The notes under the pieces were generated by a model, which ran no database searches, was not told the origin of the DNA, and saw only the letters and a list, made by a program, of their open reading frames with translations. From contig OZ234503.1 of NCBI GenBank assembly GCA_965153455.1, positions 10,235,118 through 10,299,117 of the forward strand: a DNA stretch of 64,000 nucleotides, read 5' to 3'. The translations under genes and the position numbers were made by a program. Source of the stretch: Sphagnum compactum (taxonomy: Eukaryota; Bryophyta; Sphagnopsida; Sphagnales). This document shows, piece after piece, positions 46,936 through 58,372 of this stretch (positions within the stretch are counted from its first letter, which is position 1; each line of letters opens with the position of its first letter).

Positions 46936-47149
46936 ATAGATCACCTTTAGATCTCTGCATCCCAAATCCCTAACTTTTGCAATTATTATTCATGGACTTG
47001 CTAGTCATCTGTAGATCGAAAATCAATATTGTGTTGACCATAAGATCTTCCATCTTTTCTTCATCTTCAGTACTCTATATCTATGATTTCTATATTTCAC
47101 AGTCTTCATCTTCCTCCTTCACATCAGAATTCTACACTTGAACTCCACG

Positions 47150-48275
47150 TGCACTCTATTCCTAATATGCTGGCATCTGTTGTTCTTGTTTCTTAACTTC
47201 AAATTCCATGTACTTGTAAGGTTTGAGCTTATTCACATTGACTAGCATAGGATTAATTTCAAACTTCTCAATGGTCACCAATAACATAATGTTATTTCGC
47301 AACACATACTATATTTTGTACAGTCCAAACCATTTCCAAGTAAACTTCCCTAGGTGTGATTTATTGCCCTTTGGAAACCATAGAACATAATCATCAAAAC
47401 TAAACTATTTTTCTGGATTCTTTTGTTGACTTCATAATGCTATATGCCATTACTGAATTCTTATAGTTTCTGCAGCCTACATTTTAACTTCCTGCAACTT
47501 CTCTAGCTTTGTAATTCTACTAATTAAAACTTTCATTAGAGTACTGTTTTTCTCATTTCCACTAGCAACTGACATTATGTACTATCTGGGCATCAATGGA
47601 TGTAATCCAAACATTATTGATATGGTGTATACCTTGTTGCTGTTTTGTATGTAGTTTTGTATGAAATAACACTGTAGATAGATGTTCATCCCAATCTATT
47701 ATATTCTCACTAACTAACTTGGTCAATAATGTCCTAAATATCTTGTTAGTAGATTTAGCCTACCCATTCCCTTAAGGATAATAAGTTGTAAAACTCACAT
47801 GTTTCAAGAGAAAATGATCTATCAAATACTTGATGGCATCATTGATGAAATGAACTCCCTGATCTGTGACTATAATCAAAGGACATCCAAACTTGGTTAA
47901 TATGCATTCATAGATAAATTTTGTTATGACTGTTGCAGTATTAGTTCTCAATGCTCTTGCTTCTACCCACTTGGTAACATAATCTGTGGCTACAATAATA
48001 TATTTGTTTCATGTATAGCTTCTTGTTGGCTTAATTGGCCCCACAAAATCAAGTCCTCATTTCATAAATGATTTTTCTAAAAGACTTGTGACCAGCTTTG
48101 TAAGACTTTGAGTTGCTAATCCTCCTATTTTTTGACATGCATCATAAGATCTATAGTAATCATGCACATCTTTGTACATAGTTAACCACCAATATCCAGC
48201 ATCCAATATCTTCCTTTGTGTTATTTGAGTTGCAAAATGTTCTTTTGATGGTCCTTCATGCAATTCTCTCACCAT
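47150..48275 (-). pseudogene. pol: Gypsy integrase
   Basis: The zinc-binding part is at 48057-48275: EHFATQITQRKILDAGYWW then SYDACQKIG, where the first cysteine of the final CX2C pair is tyrosine. The core follows on the minus strand (48.05-47.55 kb): [49 protein letters not shown] and AKSTNK, where the catalytic glutamate expected in NGQAEST is lysine. Three or more stops interrupt it. The C-terminal part (47.42-47.15 kb) reads WFPKGNKSHLGKFTWKWFG and VNVNKLKPYKYMEFEV, a basic tail without a chromodomain that I can see. Inactive. Confidence 0.9.
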
Positions 48276-48399
48276 CTATGCCCCTATCGTTGTCAAACAT
48301 TGTCACAATTTGTTATCTTGACACATTCTGTACAATTCACCATTCTTCAATGTGAAAGGCTTTACTCTCTTGACTAATCTATGCTTCTATTACACTGAT

Positions 48400-49112
48400 A
48401 ATGTGCCCTTAGTCTGTCATGTTCTCAAAAATTCTCTTACATCATTCGACCATTTAGGCTCTGTGTAAAACAAACTTGCATTTATGGTTTGATCAGGCAC
48501 ACCTGTGGGTTCTGTATTGTTTGGTAGTCTTGACAATGCATCTACAATTACATGAGCTTTACCTAGCTTATACACTACTGTGAAGTCATATTCTAAGAAC
48601 AATAACAACCATCTAGCTATTATCCCTGAAACCTATGGTTTGTGGACCAAATAAACCAATGCCATATGATCTACATAAAAGATAAACTTATTGCCCAACA
48701 AATAATGTCTAAACTTGTGCAAAGGAAAAACCATTGCTAAAGCCTCTCTATTTGTTGTGCTATAATTATGTTCAATTCAGTTCAGAAGCTTAAAAACATA
48801 CACTATTGGTTGATCACTCTTCCCTATTACATTCTAAGACAACATAGCCCCCATAGCTAACAAGGATGCATCTATATGAACAAGAAATTCCACCTACTAA
48901 TTTGGTGATATCAATATCGTTGCTTCAATATACTTTTGTTTAATAAATTCCCAAGCCTTTTGGCATTCTTCTATCCAAAGAAAAGTCTTTGTCTTTCTAG
49001 TCAGTTTAGTGATAGGTGCCATAATAGCAGTAAAATTTTTTATAAACCATTTGTAAAACTGTGCCATCCCATTAAATATTTGAATTTGTTGTGGATTCTT
49101 AAGTGGTGGCAT
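48400..49112 (-). pseudogene. pol: Gypsy RNase H region
   Basis: MPPLKNPQQIQIFNGMAQFY followed by WFIKNF and LTRKTKTFLWIEECQKAWEF (48897-49112) is the usual RT-to-RNase H segment of Gypsy elements. The later segment FLEYDFTVVYKLGKAHVIVD then ALSRLP (48417-48608) is the RNase H end (consensus H-x-x-A-D-A-L-S-R). Stops lie between, e.g. near 48.65-48.9 kb. Confidence 0.88.
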
Positions 49113-49199
49113 GTTTACTATTGCTTGTATTTTCTTTGGATCTAGTCATTTCCCTTCTTTGGAAACAATAAAACCCGATATCACCCTAAAAATACCATA

Positions 49200-49760
49200 A
49201 ATGCACATTTGACTGGATTTAGACTAATGCCATATTTTTTGCACTTTTGAAAACATAGTTTGAGCTTCTGCAAAATGATTTTCCATGTCACTATACACAA
49301 TAAAGTCATATAGAAATATCTTCATAAAATTGTCCAAATACTCTATGAATGCTTTGGTTACAGCTCTATGATATGTTGGAGGTTCATTTTTAACTCCAAA
49401 GGGCATCACCTTCCATATAAAAGCCCCCCATTCTATAACAAATGTAGTCTTGTATCTATCCTTTGGAGGTATAGAGATTTGATGATATTTTGAATATCCA
49501 CCTAAGAAAGAATATGCCTCATACCCTACTATTATGTTCAACATTTCATCTGTGAAAGGTAATAAGTATGGATCCTTTTTTATGGTTGTATTTAGTTTTC
49601 TGAAATCTATATAGATTCTCAGTTTGCCATTTTTCTTGGGTACTATTACTATGGGTGACAACCATGTAGCCTCCTTCACAGATTGAATAAATCCAACTAC
49701 TAACAACTTATCTATATCTTGTTTGATTGCTATAGCATAGTTTGGATTTAATCTATACCT
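49200..49760 (-). pseudogene. pol: Gypsy reverse transcriptase
   Basis: A 160-codon open piece (49224-49706) with SPIVIVPKKNGKLRIYIDFR (fingers), KKDPYLLPFTDEMLN, YSFLGGYSKYHQISIP, WKVMPFGVKNEPPTYHRAV and FLYDFIVYSD. Two catalytic positions are lost: FLDG has become FLGG and the FLDD box has become FLYD. Reading continues upstream with stops. RT would copy element RNA to cDNA; this copy cannot. Confidence 0.93.
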
Positions 49761-50299
49761 AGCCTGATGTGCCAGTGGTATAGTAGTGTCTAACTCAATT
49801 CTGTGCTATGCCAGCTTTGGTGGAATCCCTTTCAAATTTTTGTATGTCCATGCAAAAACATCTTTGAACTCCTTCAACATCTATTCTAATTCCAATACCT
49901 TGCATGTTTTTAGCTATGCATTAATCTTCACCAATTGTGGTTCTACATTAATTCCCAAATTGAGCTTCATCAATTGTTGATCTTTAGTTAATGTCCATTT
50001 AGCTATCTGCAATTCCTATGCTTTGATTTTTGTTAGGATTTCATCCATTGCCACACTCCTTGGTTGATGTCTGTAGTACGTTTCCGAATACACCTTATCC
50101 TCATAGCTACTTATGGCTCATATCTGTTGCCAACTATCTTTTTCTTTGTGCTCTGTACTCCAAATCCTTGTTCTAAAATACTATTCTTTTCATTTATATC
50201 CATGATCTCCACATCTACGATTTTCATAGATTGAATTATCTTAGGTAAATTGATTGTTCCTATTGAGAACAAATTTGGCTCTATAGCAAAGATGATATC

Positions 50300-50943
50300 T
50301 TATTTTTCATTTGTGATGCCATTTTGATAATCATAACACAGTAACACTTTTGGTCTTCTTATTTCACCCCCCAAATGTTTAGTGATTATGATTGTTTTGA
50401 CTGTCCCATTCCCTTGTATGGTAACAATGTTACTCCCCCAATCATGTGTCACTTTAGCATCCTTCAACCATGGTCTCCCCAACAACATGGAATAACTAGA
50501 ATTTACCACACTATTATAGAGTACAATAAATGTAGTTATGTAAGGAATGCCATGAACATATATCTTCAGATCTCTTATCAACCCACTGGTTTTGTGGTTG
50601 TTTGACCTGCCATCCTCAGATTATATGGTGTAGGTTTAGGCTTTAGAAGCCTCAACCTCAATCTCAACTATTTTGTGATAATATTAATTCCAAAACCTCC
50701 ATCCAGCAACACATCCTCTCTCGTATTTTTCCCAATCTGTGTTTGGATAACTACCATATGATTATCTATTATTACAACAGTTGTCCCTACCTCTGGTATT
50801 GAAGAACCAACTTGTTTCTCTATGGTTGCTCTACTTAAATTTTGAGTTTTCTCTAGTTTTAGCTTGTGCCAAAGATATTTCATTAACTCAAGTGCTATTT
50901 TAAGTAATTGTCTCAAGTTCAAAATATAACTTGTTTCTAGCAT
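50300..50943 (-). pseudogene. pro: Gypsy aspartic protease
   Basis: EDVLLDGGFGINIITK at the end of 50668-50943 is the retropepsin active-site loop (D-G-G in place of the commoner D-S/T-G). The following piece (50300-50581) reads YSMLLGRPWLKDAKVTHDWG and VTIQGNGTVKTI, the flap and C-terminal part (consensus ILGRPWL). The two are separated by a stop-containing gap. It would cut the Gag-Pol polyprotein. Confidence 0.85.
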
Positions 50944-50949
50944 TTACTT

Positions 50950-52400
50950 ACCAATATCTAGAAAAATCTCTTCTACTGTGATTCATTTTTCTTGTGAATT
51001 AATTATTTCCTCATATTTTTATGCTTCCATAGGAGTAATATTTAGCATACCCGGCCAGGTTGTGTTCCATCCCTCCATGGATGTGGATGGCTATTGCCAC
51101 AAATTTCTCGTGAAACATCTTCTGCATCTCAACAAACTTTGGACAACCTATCATTTTATGTCCATTCAAACCACATATTTATGGTGCAGAATGTGGATGT
51201 GAATACACCGCTGGTTCTCTGCTCTTAATTTGAATAGATGGACAAATTTGTCAACTCTATGGACCCAATTGGCTTCCCAACTCCATGCCTTTCAATATGT
51301 TCTAGACTATAAAAATTCCTAGTTCCTGTTCCTATGGTTGATCCATTAATGCTCCTACCACATTTTGTAATTCCATGTGTTTAACGATACCTGCTTTGAT
51401 GTGAAAATGCACAAAAGGATAAATCCATGATTGCATGTCCTTCTTCACAAAATGCACATACCCTTGAAAGTAATCTGACTATCTCCAAATCCACATATTC
51501 ATGATCTTGTGTTTCAGCTATGTACCTTGTTTGTTCCAATTCTGGATTCCCTTGATGTGAAGATGACTATGGTACTTCATCCAACACATTCACCTGTGCC
51601 TTTGTATACTCAGATGATCATGGGTAATTTTCCTTAGTCTCCTTAACCACATCAATAATGGTGTTTTCTTCCACCCCCCAATCTTCCACTAGTTCATAAT
51701 AATCTAGAGATGTAGACTGATACACAAACTTGGGTTGTATACCTCCTGAAACATCCCTTCCTCAGCTAGTCACTAACTCTGGACTTGAGATTCTTATAGT
51801 TGATCAGGTACTATAGAAGCCCTTGCTCTATCTTGATCTCTTTGACTTTAAACCATAGATTACGGCTGAGAAGTATATTGCACCCATTCATTTGGGTGAA
51901 TAGTTGATTGCATTTCTCTCAGTGGAGATTGTCGTTTGTAACTACGCCTTTTTTGAAGACCCCCAATCCATATTTCACTTCGTACCGCCTTTTGTGGTAG
52001 AAACGACTTGTGCGTTGCATCTTTTTCCTCTATTTTCAGAACTCGTTTGTCCAACATCAGATTCTGATATGGGGTTTTTGTAAGCCCAACATACTCTTCT
52101 CCATTTTCAAGATTGTCTTCTATTTGTTTTTCAATGACTTGACAATTTGCTTCCAAATCCAATTGTCGCTATAAACTTTGGGTCACCATCCGATTGATTT
52201 TGTTTCATAATTCTTTGTCTTCAAAGTCTGTGGATCGCTCTATAGTCCTTATAGCATCAATTGCTTAAACCTCTGATACTTTCTACATGCCCTTTTTATT
52301 TTTGAATTGAAAAACAAAACCATTTGTCTGAATACTCTCCTCTATAGTACAACAACAAAATTTGTAAAAAACCTTCTTGTTACTGAAAGAAAAAATAGAA
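50950..52400 (-). pseudogene. gag: Gypsy gag region
   Basis: Position between primer site and protease defines this as gag. A 100-codon open piece (51860-52162) is charged and shows no motif. Near 51,135-51,175 the minus strand reads ICGLNGHKMIGCPKF, the second half of a CCHC zinc knuckle (C-x4-H-x4-C) whose first cysteine appears lost next to a stop. Otherwise heavily broken. Confidence 0.65.
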
Positions 52401-52408
52401 AAAAATTC

Positions 52409-52428
52409 CCCACAAGATGGTCACCAAA
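52409..52428 (-). promoter_or_regulatory. Gypsy primer binding site
   Basis: Directly inside the 5' LTR the minus strand reads TTTGGTGACCATCTTGTGGG. Position is right for a tRNA primer site. It is not the initiator-Met type; TGGYGACC-type primer sites are common in plant Gypsy elements, but I cannot name the tRNA. Confidence 0.6.
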
Positions 52429-53055
52429 TGGTAGAAGTGCAATTTAGTCCCTACAAAATTATTTCACATTACTATAACAACAAATTTGCACTACAACATG
52501 CACACATTCACAATTTCTACCCTAATTTTAAACACACCTAACTTTGTAGTTCATTAAAACACTAGATTCATGGTTATTTCATATAACCAAAATTTGCAGT
52601 TTAAAACATAATGTAGAAAAATTTAGAGACAAAATTATAATTCATTTTATCATATTCTAATACTACAAAAAAAATTCAATAACAATATGAACAAAGAAAT
52701 CATTGCAGAAGTTTGTGCTTTTTTGTATTACTAAAATTAAATCAAAATCATAGCAGGATTCCATGTTTTGTTGAAATGGAAACAAAACAACAAATAAAAT
52801 ATGTGGTCTATCAAAAATAGAATTTGTGGTTTTCTATTACCAAGTACCTACATCTATCCTTACTTCCTCAAATTGTGTGTTTCTAAAATTCTCCTCCTCT
52901 TCCCCAGATCTTCCCTCTTTGGGCAATCCCAAGTCACATCATCATGATTTCAAACCAACAAGAATTCAAAATTCAAAACTACAATGTTCCATGAGCAATC
53001 CCTGTCCTAAATGATCTACTCATTCAAATCATGTAATCCTCCTACCCCCTTAACA
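52429..53055 (-). repeat. Gypsy 5' LTR (right)
   Basis: Collinear with 33602-34228 and the same length (627). Plus-strand ends TGGTAGAAGTGCAATTTAGT and CCCCCTTAACA. Divergence from the other LTR is mainly transitions. The transposase-like gene resumes six bases beyond it. Confidence 0.92.
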
Positions 53056-54074
53056 ACACTCTAAGGCAACACATTGTGTGGATAGATGGCTACTCAGGTC
53101 AATTCAAGAGCACACGTGCATGGTATTTTGTATCACGATACCCTTATTTCACCACATCCAATAATAATCCTAATGGATGCTCACTAATTTGGAATCTTTT
53201 GCCACCAAGCATGGAAAGGGGGAGGTGGATGGAGTAGGAGCATTATTGAAAAGAGAATTTTGGAAATAACAAATTAAGCCCACGGCCAAGAAGATTCAAA
53301 ATGCTACAAAAGTTGTGGCATTCTTGAAATCTGAAGTGAACAAGTACCATGCGGCCCATTTGAATGTTCAACAACACATAAACAAGTTCTTTCATGAGGT
53401 GAGAGTGGGAGATATTGATAGGAACAAAGGCTTTGAGTGCGAAACCGTGAAGGGTAGCAGGGCTAAACATCAAATACAATTTTTTTTCACCTAAAGATCC
53501 CACCCTTTGCCAATATCATCAACTTTCATGCTTTTGTGAGAGTTGAATGGGTAAATATCCTAAAACCCATTGTGTCAACAAAGACCATGTCCTTGAATGG
53601 ATACTAACACGTTTAAGGCCTAAGAACTCTTGTGAGGTGCAAGAGATTATGTATGACCCCAATGAAGAAATTGAAGCACATACCGAGGGCAAATGGATTG
53701 TTGACAACCTACATCTAGGTGACAATGTTGCAATACCTACTACAACTGACAAACCTTTTTGGTTGATGCTAGTGGAAAAAGGTATTCATGTTGTGGATAA
53801 TTCTTTCACAAATTCTGATGGGAATGAGTGGACACATGATGACATGGTTGTTAGAGGATATTAGTATGAACGATTGCAAGTAGGAAGTCATTCCTACCTT
53901 CTTCAAGATGATCAACCTTTAGCATTTGTGTTTTCACATTTGATTTTGGCCTCAAAATTTTCTTTGCCACCTACAAGCCATATGGTGAAGGGAAGTTACA
54001 CTGCTTATGAACTCAAGTATGATGTGACAGAAATCATTCTAGAGGCATTAGAAGCTTTTCAGTTGCTAGATTAA
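53056..54074 (+). pseudogene. Unclassified transposase-like gene, copy 1, 3' part
   Basis: After the five-base duplication, codons continue in the frame that ended at 33601: HIVWIDGYSGQFKSTRAWYF, with the candidate second catalytic D at 53085. A one-base loss near 53,200 shifts the frame before HGKGEVDGVGALLKREF (53210 onward), the candidate third catalytic block. Then KKIQNATKVVAFLKSEVNKY, and a zone with frameshifts. The C-terminal part (53547-53862) reads CEVQEIMYDPNEEIEAHTEG and LGDNVAIPTTTDKPFWLMLV, and the last piece SHSYLLQDDQPLAFVFSHLI (53874-54074). Copy 2 shows the same order. The gene was disrupted by the Gypsy and then decayed. Confidence 0.72.
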
Positions 54075-54755
54075 GATTTCGACGATATCAATCTTTGAAG
54101 ACTACATAATTTAGATATATCTAGAGGAGCAAGAAGAAGAGCCTAGTAGAAGCAATGACATCATGGAAATATTGGCAACACTTGTTGCTCTGCAAAGGTA
54201 ATAGTCATGCATTAAGCTATCATCTTGTTATTGGAAGTTATGATAGATGTTTATTTTTGGTCAAGATGTTAGGTTGTCAGCTCTACTTCTTAGTACTTTG
54301 CATTATGGATCAAGTTGTAATCTGCCACATGCATTTGATTATGGTTTTTTGATGATAAGGCCAATTTTCAAGTACATTACATTATGGATGAAGTTGTAGT
54401 TTGCGAGCAAAAAGGGTAATAGTGGGTAGATGTAAGCTATGGTGGATCAATATTGGCAGAAATTACATTCCTTACAAGTCCATACAAGAGTCTTTAAAAT
54501 GATTAAATGGACATGGTTGTTATTTTTTTAAATGTCATTATTCTAATCTTTGAACAATACATGTTCAATCACGTACAAACCTTTCAAAATCTATGTGAAA
54601 ACTTGTATTTAATGGAGTTGATGTCATTTTTTAATTTGGAAGTCCTAAAAGGAAAACCCACAAAGTCCATAGGAATAATGCCCCATCTAAAACTTTCCAA
54701 AAAAAATGCTTTCGGGGAAAAAAATTTGAAAAAGAAACAAAAATTACAACTCATA
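54075..54755. other. Unassigned stretch downstream of copy 1
   Basis: No recognisable gene. The small ORFs at 54155-54352 and 54507-54773 are unremarkable; the latter runs into the TIR element. Confidence 0.4.
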
Positions 54756-55637
54756 TGGGTGCATTCACAGTAAAAGGAACCAAAGCAGTTATCAAATGCA
54801 ATGTGATATTGTACCATGTCTATTTTGAAAGACAAGTTTGTGTAATGTATTTATTCAAATTACTATTTTTTTTTGCAATTATATTTATGTGCTAATGATC
54901 TTGATCTTCCACAAATTTAATGTCATTTCATTAAGTTTTGAGAGTCCTTTCATGCACATTAAACACTTAAAATGTAGTTGTCAAATAGTGCTCTTAGATT
55001 TGAACGTATTTTTTGTTTATAAAATGTGCACCATTCATTCCCAAAAATTTAAGAGGAGATTCATATTGATGATTAAAAGTGCAAAAGGAGTTGAGATTAA
55101 TAAAAAAATTATTTATTACACATTTGGTTCAAATGTGCTTTTGGCTTTCTAAATTACAAACTTTAATGATGTGTCTTTAACAAAAGTTGTTCATTTTTAT
55201 ATGGTGAAGGGCATGGATAAATTTTATGGAAGAAAACTATTAATTAAATAGTTTATTTCATTGATTTCTATCATGTTGTCTTGAAAAATGCATAAATTAT
55301 GTTCAATTTTCAACTTTTGTATGTTTAAAAAATGATTTTATGTGATAAACTTCTTCCAAATAATGTAAAGTTCAATTTAATATACAATTTTGGGATGTGT
55401 AGTTTATCTTGGAGATGTGATCACTTTTTATATTCAAAGGATAATAATTTTGTCTACACATTTAATTTTTTGTACTTTGAAATTCATTACTGTATATAAG
55501 TAGATAACACTGCCAAAAATTGGGTGAATTTTTTTATAAATTTCAAAGTGAATGGTGTAAAATATGATTAAACCTAGTCATTACAAAGCATTGAGTCCCT
55601 GGTGCTTTTGGCTCCTTTTATTGTGAATGCACCCATG
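54756..55637. mobile_element. TIR element, ~0.88 kb
   Basis: The left end reads TGGGTGCATTCACAGTAAAA then GGAACCAAAGCA; the right end, reverse-complemented from about 55,637, reads TGGGTGCATTCACAATAAAA then GGAGCCAAAAGCA. That is about 31 of 33 bases. The interior is AT-rich. The ORF 54838-55152 within it has no domain. The target duplication is unclear because the ends are bordered by TA-rich sequence (CATA left, TGTATA right). Superfamily not assigned. Confidence 0.7.
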
Positions 55638-55957
55638 TATACAAACATGCACTTTAATTGTACATTGTGCACATAGGTCAACATATGAACTATATAATGT
55701 TATACACATATGTATACATAATGTATGTAAATTACATTTGTGTACAAATTTGTTGTTTGCATAGATGTGTTACACATATAGAATGTATACACACTGCTTA
55801 TTTTTTGAAATAAATGCATGCATGATCAAATACAAATATATCCCAAATTTTATTTTTTCAAGATTTGTATGTGGAGTATAATTTTTAGGATTTGAGGGTT
55901 AATTAAAATTTTAAAAGTTGTGAGGGGTTTGTGGTTTGCATTATAGCTACCCATCCT

Positions 55958-57760
55958 AAGGTAGAAATTTACTAGAGGAAATTTGAAGGCTTCAGGCCTT
56001 ACTTTGTGAAACAATGCAAGGACATGACTATTTGCTATTATAAATATCATGTTGAACTTGATTTATTTAGCTTGAGGGATGGCGTAAAGGGGGTGCATGT
56101 GTTGAATGCTTGTACATGCCAATGTGCAGTTTGTGGGCAAGCTGATATTACTAAATAGGACATTTGTGTAGCCCATACTAGAGTGTACAAGGGCATGACA
56201 AAACTTTGGGAAGATTGTGTGTGCCCAAAAGGGGACTTTGAAGAATGGCACAAGTTCGATTACCTCATGGGGGAGTGTGTAGAATGTGGGGTGGGCAAGT
56301 TGTCAATATGTCCTAATGAATGTTTTGTAGATGGTTCTTAGGTAATGACCTGGAGATGTTTTGAAAAAGATATTATTGGGGTGATAGATGAAGGGAGGCC
56401 CAAGAAAAGGATTAAAAAAACATTCAAGGAAATTGCCATGTTTATGTTCCTAGATTACCTACGTCCTAAATTACAACAGTTCATCAAGCATAACTTTGTG
56501 GCAAGGTGGCAAGGTACTTAGTGCAGGTTGGGTATGGTTAACTTGCCTTCTAATTGCACTTTATCACACATTGACTTTGCTGCAAATTACACTTTTCATA
56601 TCCATAATGAGATCCAGTCAATGCATCGGCACTCATTCCGAGTCACAATATTGGTGCACATAATATATAGAGTGGACCCCATGAATGGATCTAATGATGA
56701 TGGTTAGAGGTTCATCAAGGATAATCATTTATACATTTATGATGATAAGTCGCATGATACACTATTTATTCAACATTGTTTATTATAGCACATGTAATTG
56801 GTTTATAAATGAGAATGTGACACCACAACATCACATAGTTTTTAATGATGGATGTGCAGGTCAATAAGGGTTCACGAGCTATGTATTTTGTGGTTCGCTA
56901 CCCTAGTAAAACTTCAGGTTGTAAAATGAGTTGGCATCACTTTGGAATAGGACATGGGAAGGGGGAGTGTGATGGTGCAAGTGTAGTTCTGAAAAGGGCC
57001 TTGAGGATAGAACAACTCCACAATCCATAAGGAAGACTCTAGGATGCAGCTGATGTTGTGTAATTTTTCAAAGAAAGGATGATTTCTCAGGCTCTTAACA
57101 CATATGAAAGAAATGGGTCTTTTGTCACCCGCCGCTTCTGGAACATCAAGCTTGCTGATGTGGGTAAATCAATAGTTTATTTGTGCGATCATATACTTGG
57201 ATCACAAATGTTGCATTCCATATTTGATTTTTCTTCTACTAACTTAATAATGTTATTACTGATGTCTTCGTCATGTTTTTGTGCCCCTTGTATCGATCAA
57301 GATTGGGAGAAATGTGAGGTAACGTTGCATGTCCCATTGTGGCGGCCTATAAAACTTCAACCCAAGGGCATAAATTTTGTGAAAATTCAATTGGAAGTTG
57401 TGGAGGAACTTGATCTAGGGGAATACGAAGTTGATGGGGAGGATTTGGCTACTCTAGTGTGTGTGGAGGATAACTTTGCAATTCCAGCACAAGAAGACAA
57501 CAATGAAGGAATTGAATTTTATATTTTACAATGCCAGCAAACAAGCCACATTGTCCAAGGTAGATTCACATGTCCATGGGGTGGTGAATTTGATGTTAAA
57601 GATCATGTGATAGCTAGCTTCTATTATCAAAGTGGGGGTGTGGTGAAAATGGTTATGTCTTTTTAAGTAATTCACAAGTGGCATTTGTTTATAACCATTT
57701 GGTCCTAGCATGCAAATTTGCAATGTTGCCAATTCATCACAGAGTGAAAGGGAGGGTGAA
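55958..57760 (+). pseudogene. Unclassified transposase-like gene, copy 2, main part
   Basis: A nearly continuous reading over 600 codons with about ten stops and a few frameshifts. Order: RKFEGFRPYFVKQCKDMTIC; the cysteine/histidine region ACTCQCAVCG, TRVYKGMTKLWEDCVCPKG, WHKFDYLMGECVECGVGKLS; LDYLRPKLQQFIKHNFVARW; IDFAANYTFHIHNEIQSMHR (candidate first D, about 56,570); YIYDDKSHDTLFIQH; IVFNDGCAGQ (second D, 56847); then one frame over, WHHFGIGHGKGECDGASVVL (about 56,930-56,990). The C-terminal ORF (57079-57666) holds NFAIPAQEDNNEGIEFYILQ and FTCPWGGEFDVKDHVIASFY. The pattern D...DG-C/Y-...HGKGE-C/V-DG resembles an RNase H-fold (DDE-type) nuclease, perhaps distantly like KDZ transposases; this is inference. 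Interrupted at 57,761 by a TIR element. Confidence 0.7.
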
Positions 57761-58372
57761 CCCATCCTTGGGTGGTACCACTAGGAACCACCTCAAGGAA
57801 TGGTTAAAGAACCAAAAACAATCAAATAATTTTTCTGGGCCCTTTTCGTTAAATGTTTTCATAATTATAATTTCTTTTTTTCATGTTCATCAATTCCATG
57901 CACTAATATATGGCTTCAAGTTTATTTGGGAATTTAAAAAATTGGAAAATTGGAAAATTTTATATCCTTAATTAAAATGGCCCCTTAAAAAATCGACCTC
58001 AACTTTGAAAATTCATAACTAAATCATATTTAATCAATTAATTGCCAAATAAAACCTAAAAATTAAATTGTTTCCAAGTTATTTTAGGAAAAAAATTCAT
58101 AAATCATGTTCCAAATTTGTGTTCCTGACCAAAAAGCTCAAGGAAAAAAACAAGCATTACGTTCCTGAAACTTTTTTAAATGCAATGATTAGGAACATCA
58201 AAATACACAATATTTTCGATATTATTGAGATTTCAAAATCTATGGAACTTAATAAATGTATTCAAAAAATTTATGAAAATGTTCATTTAAGTGTTTCCTA
58301 TGATTTTTCAAAGTTCGATGGGTCCAAGAAAATTAAGGTGTGACGTTCCTAATGGTATCACCCAAGGATAGG
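57761..58372. mobile_element. TIR element, ~612 bp, inserted in copy 2
   Basis: The left end CCCATCCTTGGGTGGTACC, ACTAGGAACC and the right end (reverse complement CCTATCCTTGGGTGATACC, ATTAGGAACG) match at 25 of 29 bases. It splits the C-terminus of copy 2: VAFVYNHLVLACKFAMLP lies before it, and IALELVYQLPNEALQVIK after it. The interior is AT-rich; the ORF 58068-58343 has no domain. The target duplication is not clear. Confidence 0.7.

Larger units (their letters stand above)
34300..47110 (-). pseudogene. Gypsy accessory ORF downstream of integrase, coiled-coil rich
   Basis: Once the nested insertions are ignored, the minus strand reads through several kilobases as one E/K/Q-rich protein with scattered stops. 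Pieces: MEDLMVNTILIFDLQ near 47,050; a ten-residue repeat around 46,765-46,935; MNVTGGKFKDEKNEVTIENS (46.5 kb); VQAMAEAQRRTMEIERHELE (about 45.87 kb); VDVFGIYAEGYVKEPKRQVS (45.3 kb); then, beyond the Copia element, ILQEELDKERECQKGYKHNV (37.85 kb), LRRKTVEEEKNKLLEEKKN (37.47 kb) and an E-rich end near 34.35 kb. Heptad-like spacing suggests coiled coils. Its role is unknown; gag-like or chromatin-targeting accessory ORFs occur in some large plant Gypsy elements. Many stops are TAG at positions where Q would fit. Confidence 0.65.
33602..53055 (-). mobile_element. Gypsy LTR retrotransposon, 19.4 kb with nested insertions
   Basis: Two 627-base LTRs flank a minus-strand gag-protease-RT-RNase H-integrase series plus a long accessory ORF. 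Without the three nested insertions the element is about 10.7 kb. Order on the minus strand: 5' LTR (53055-52429), primer site, gag, protease (about 50.95-50.3 kb), RT (49.7-49.2 kb), RNase H (49.1-48.4 kb), integrase (48.3-47.15 kb), accessory ORF (47.1-34.3 kb), polypurine tract, 3' LTR (34228-33602). Integrase downstream of RT is the Gypsy order. Flanks are GCATT (33597-33601) and ACACT (53056-53060), a target duplication changed by two transitions. The LTRs differ at roughly one base in ten by eye, so the insertion is old. All genes carry stops. Confidence 0.9.
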
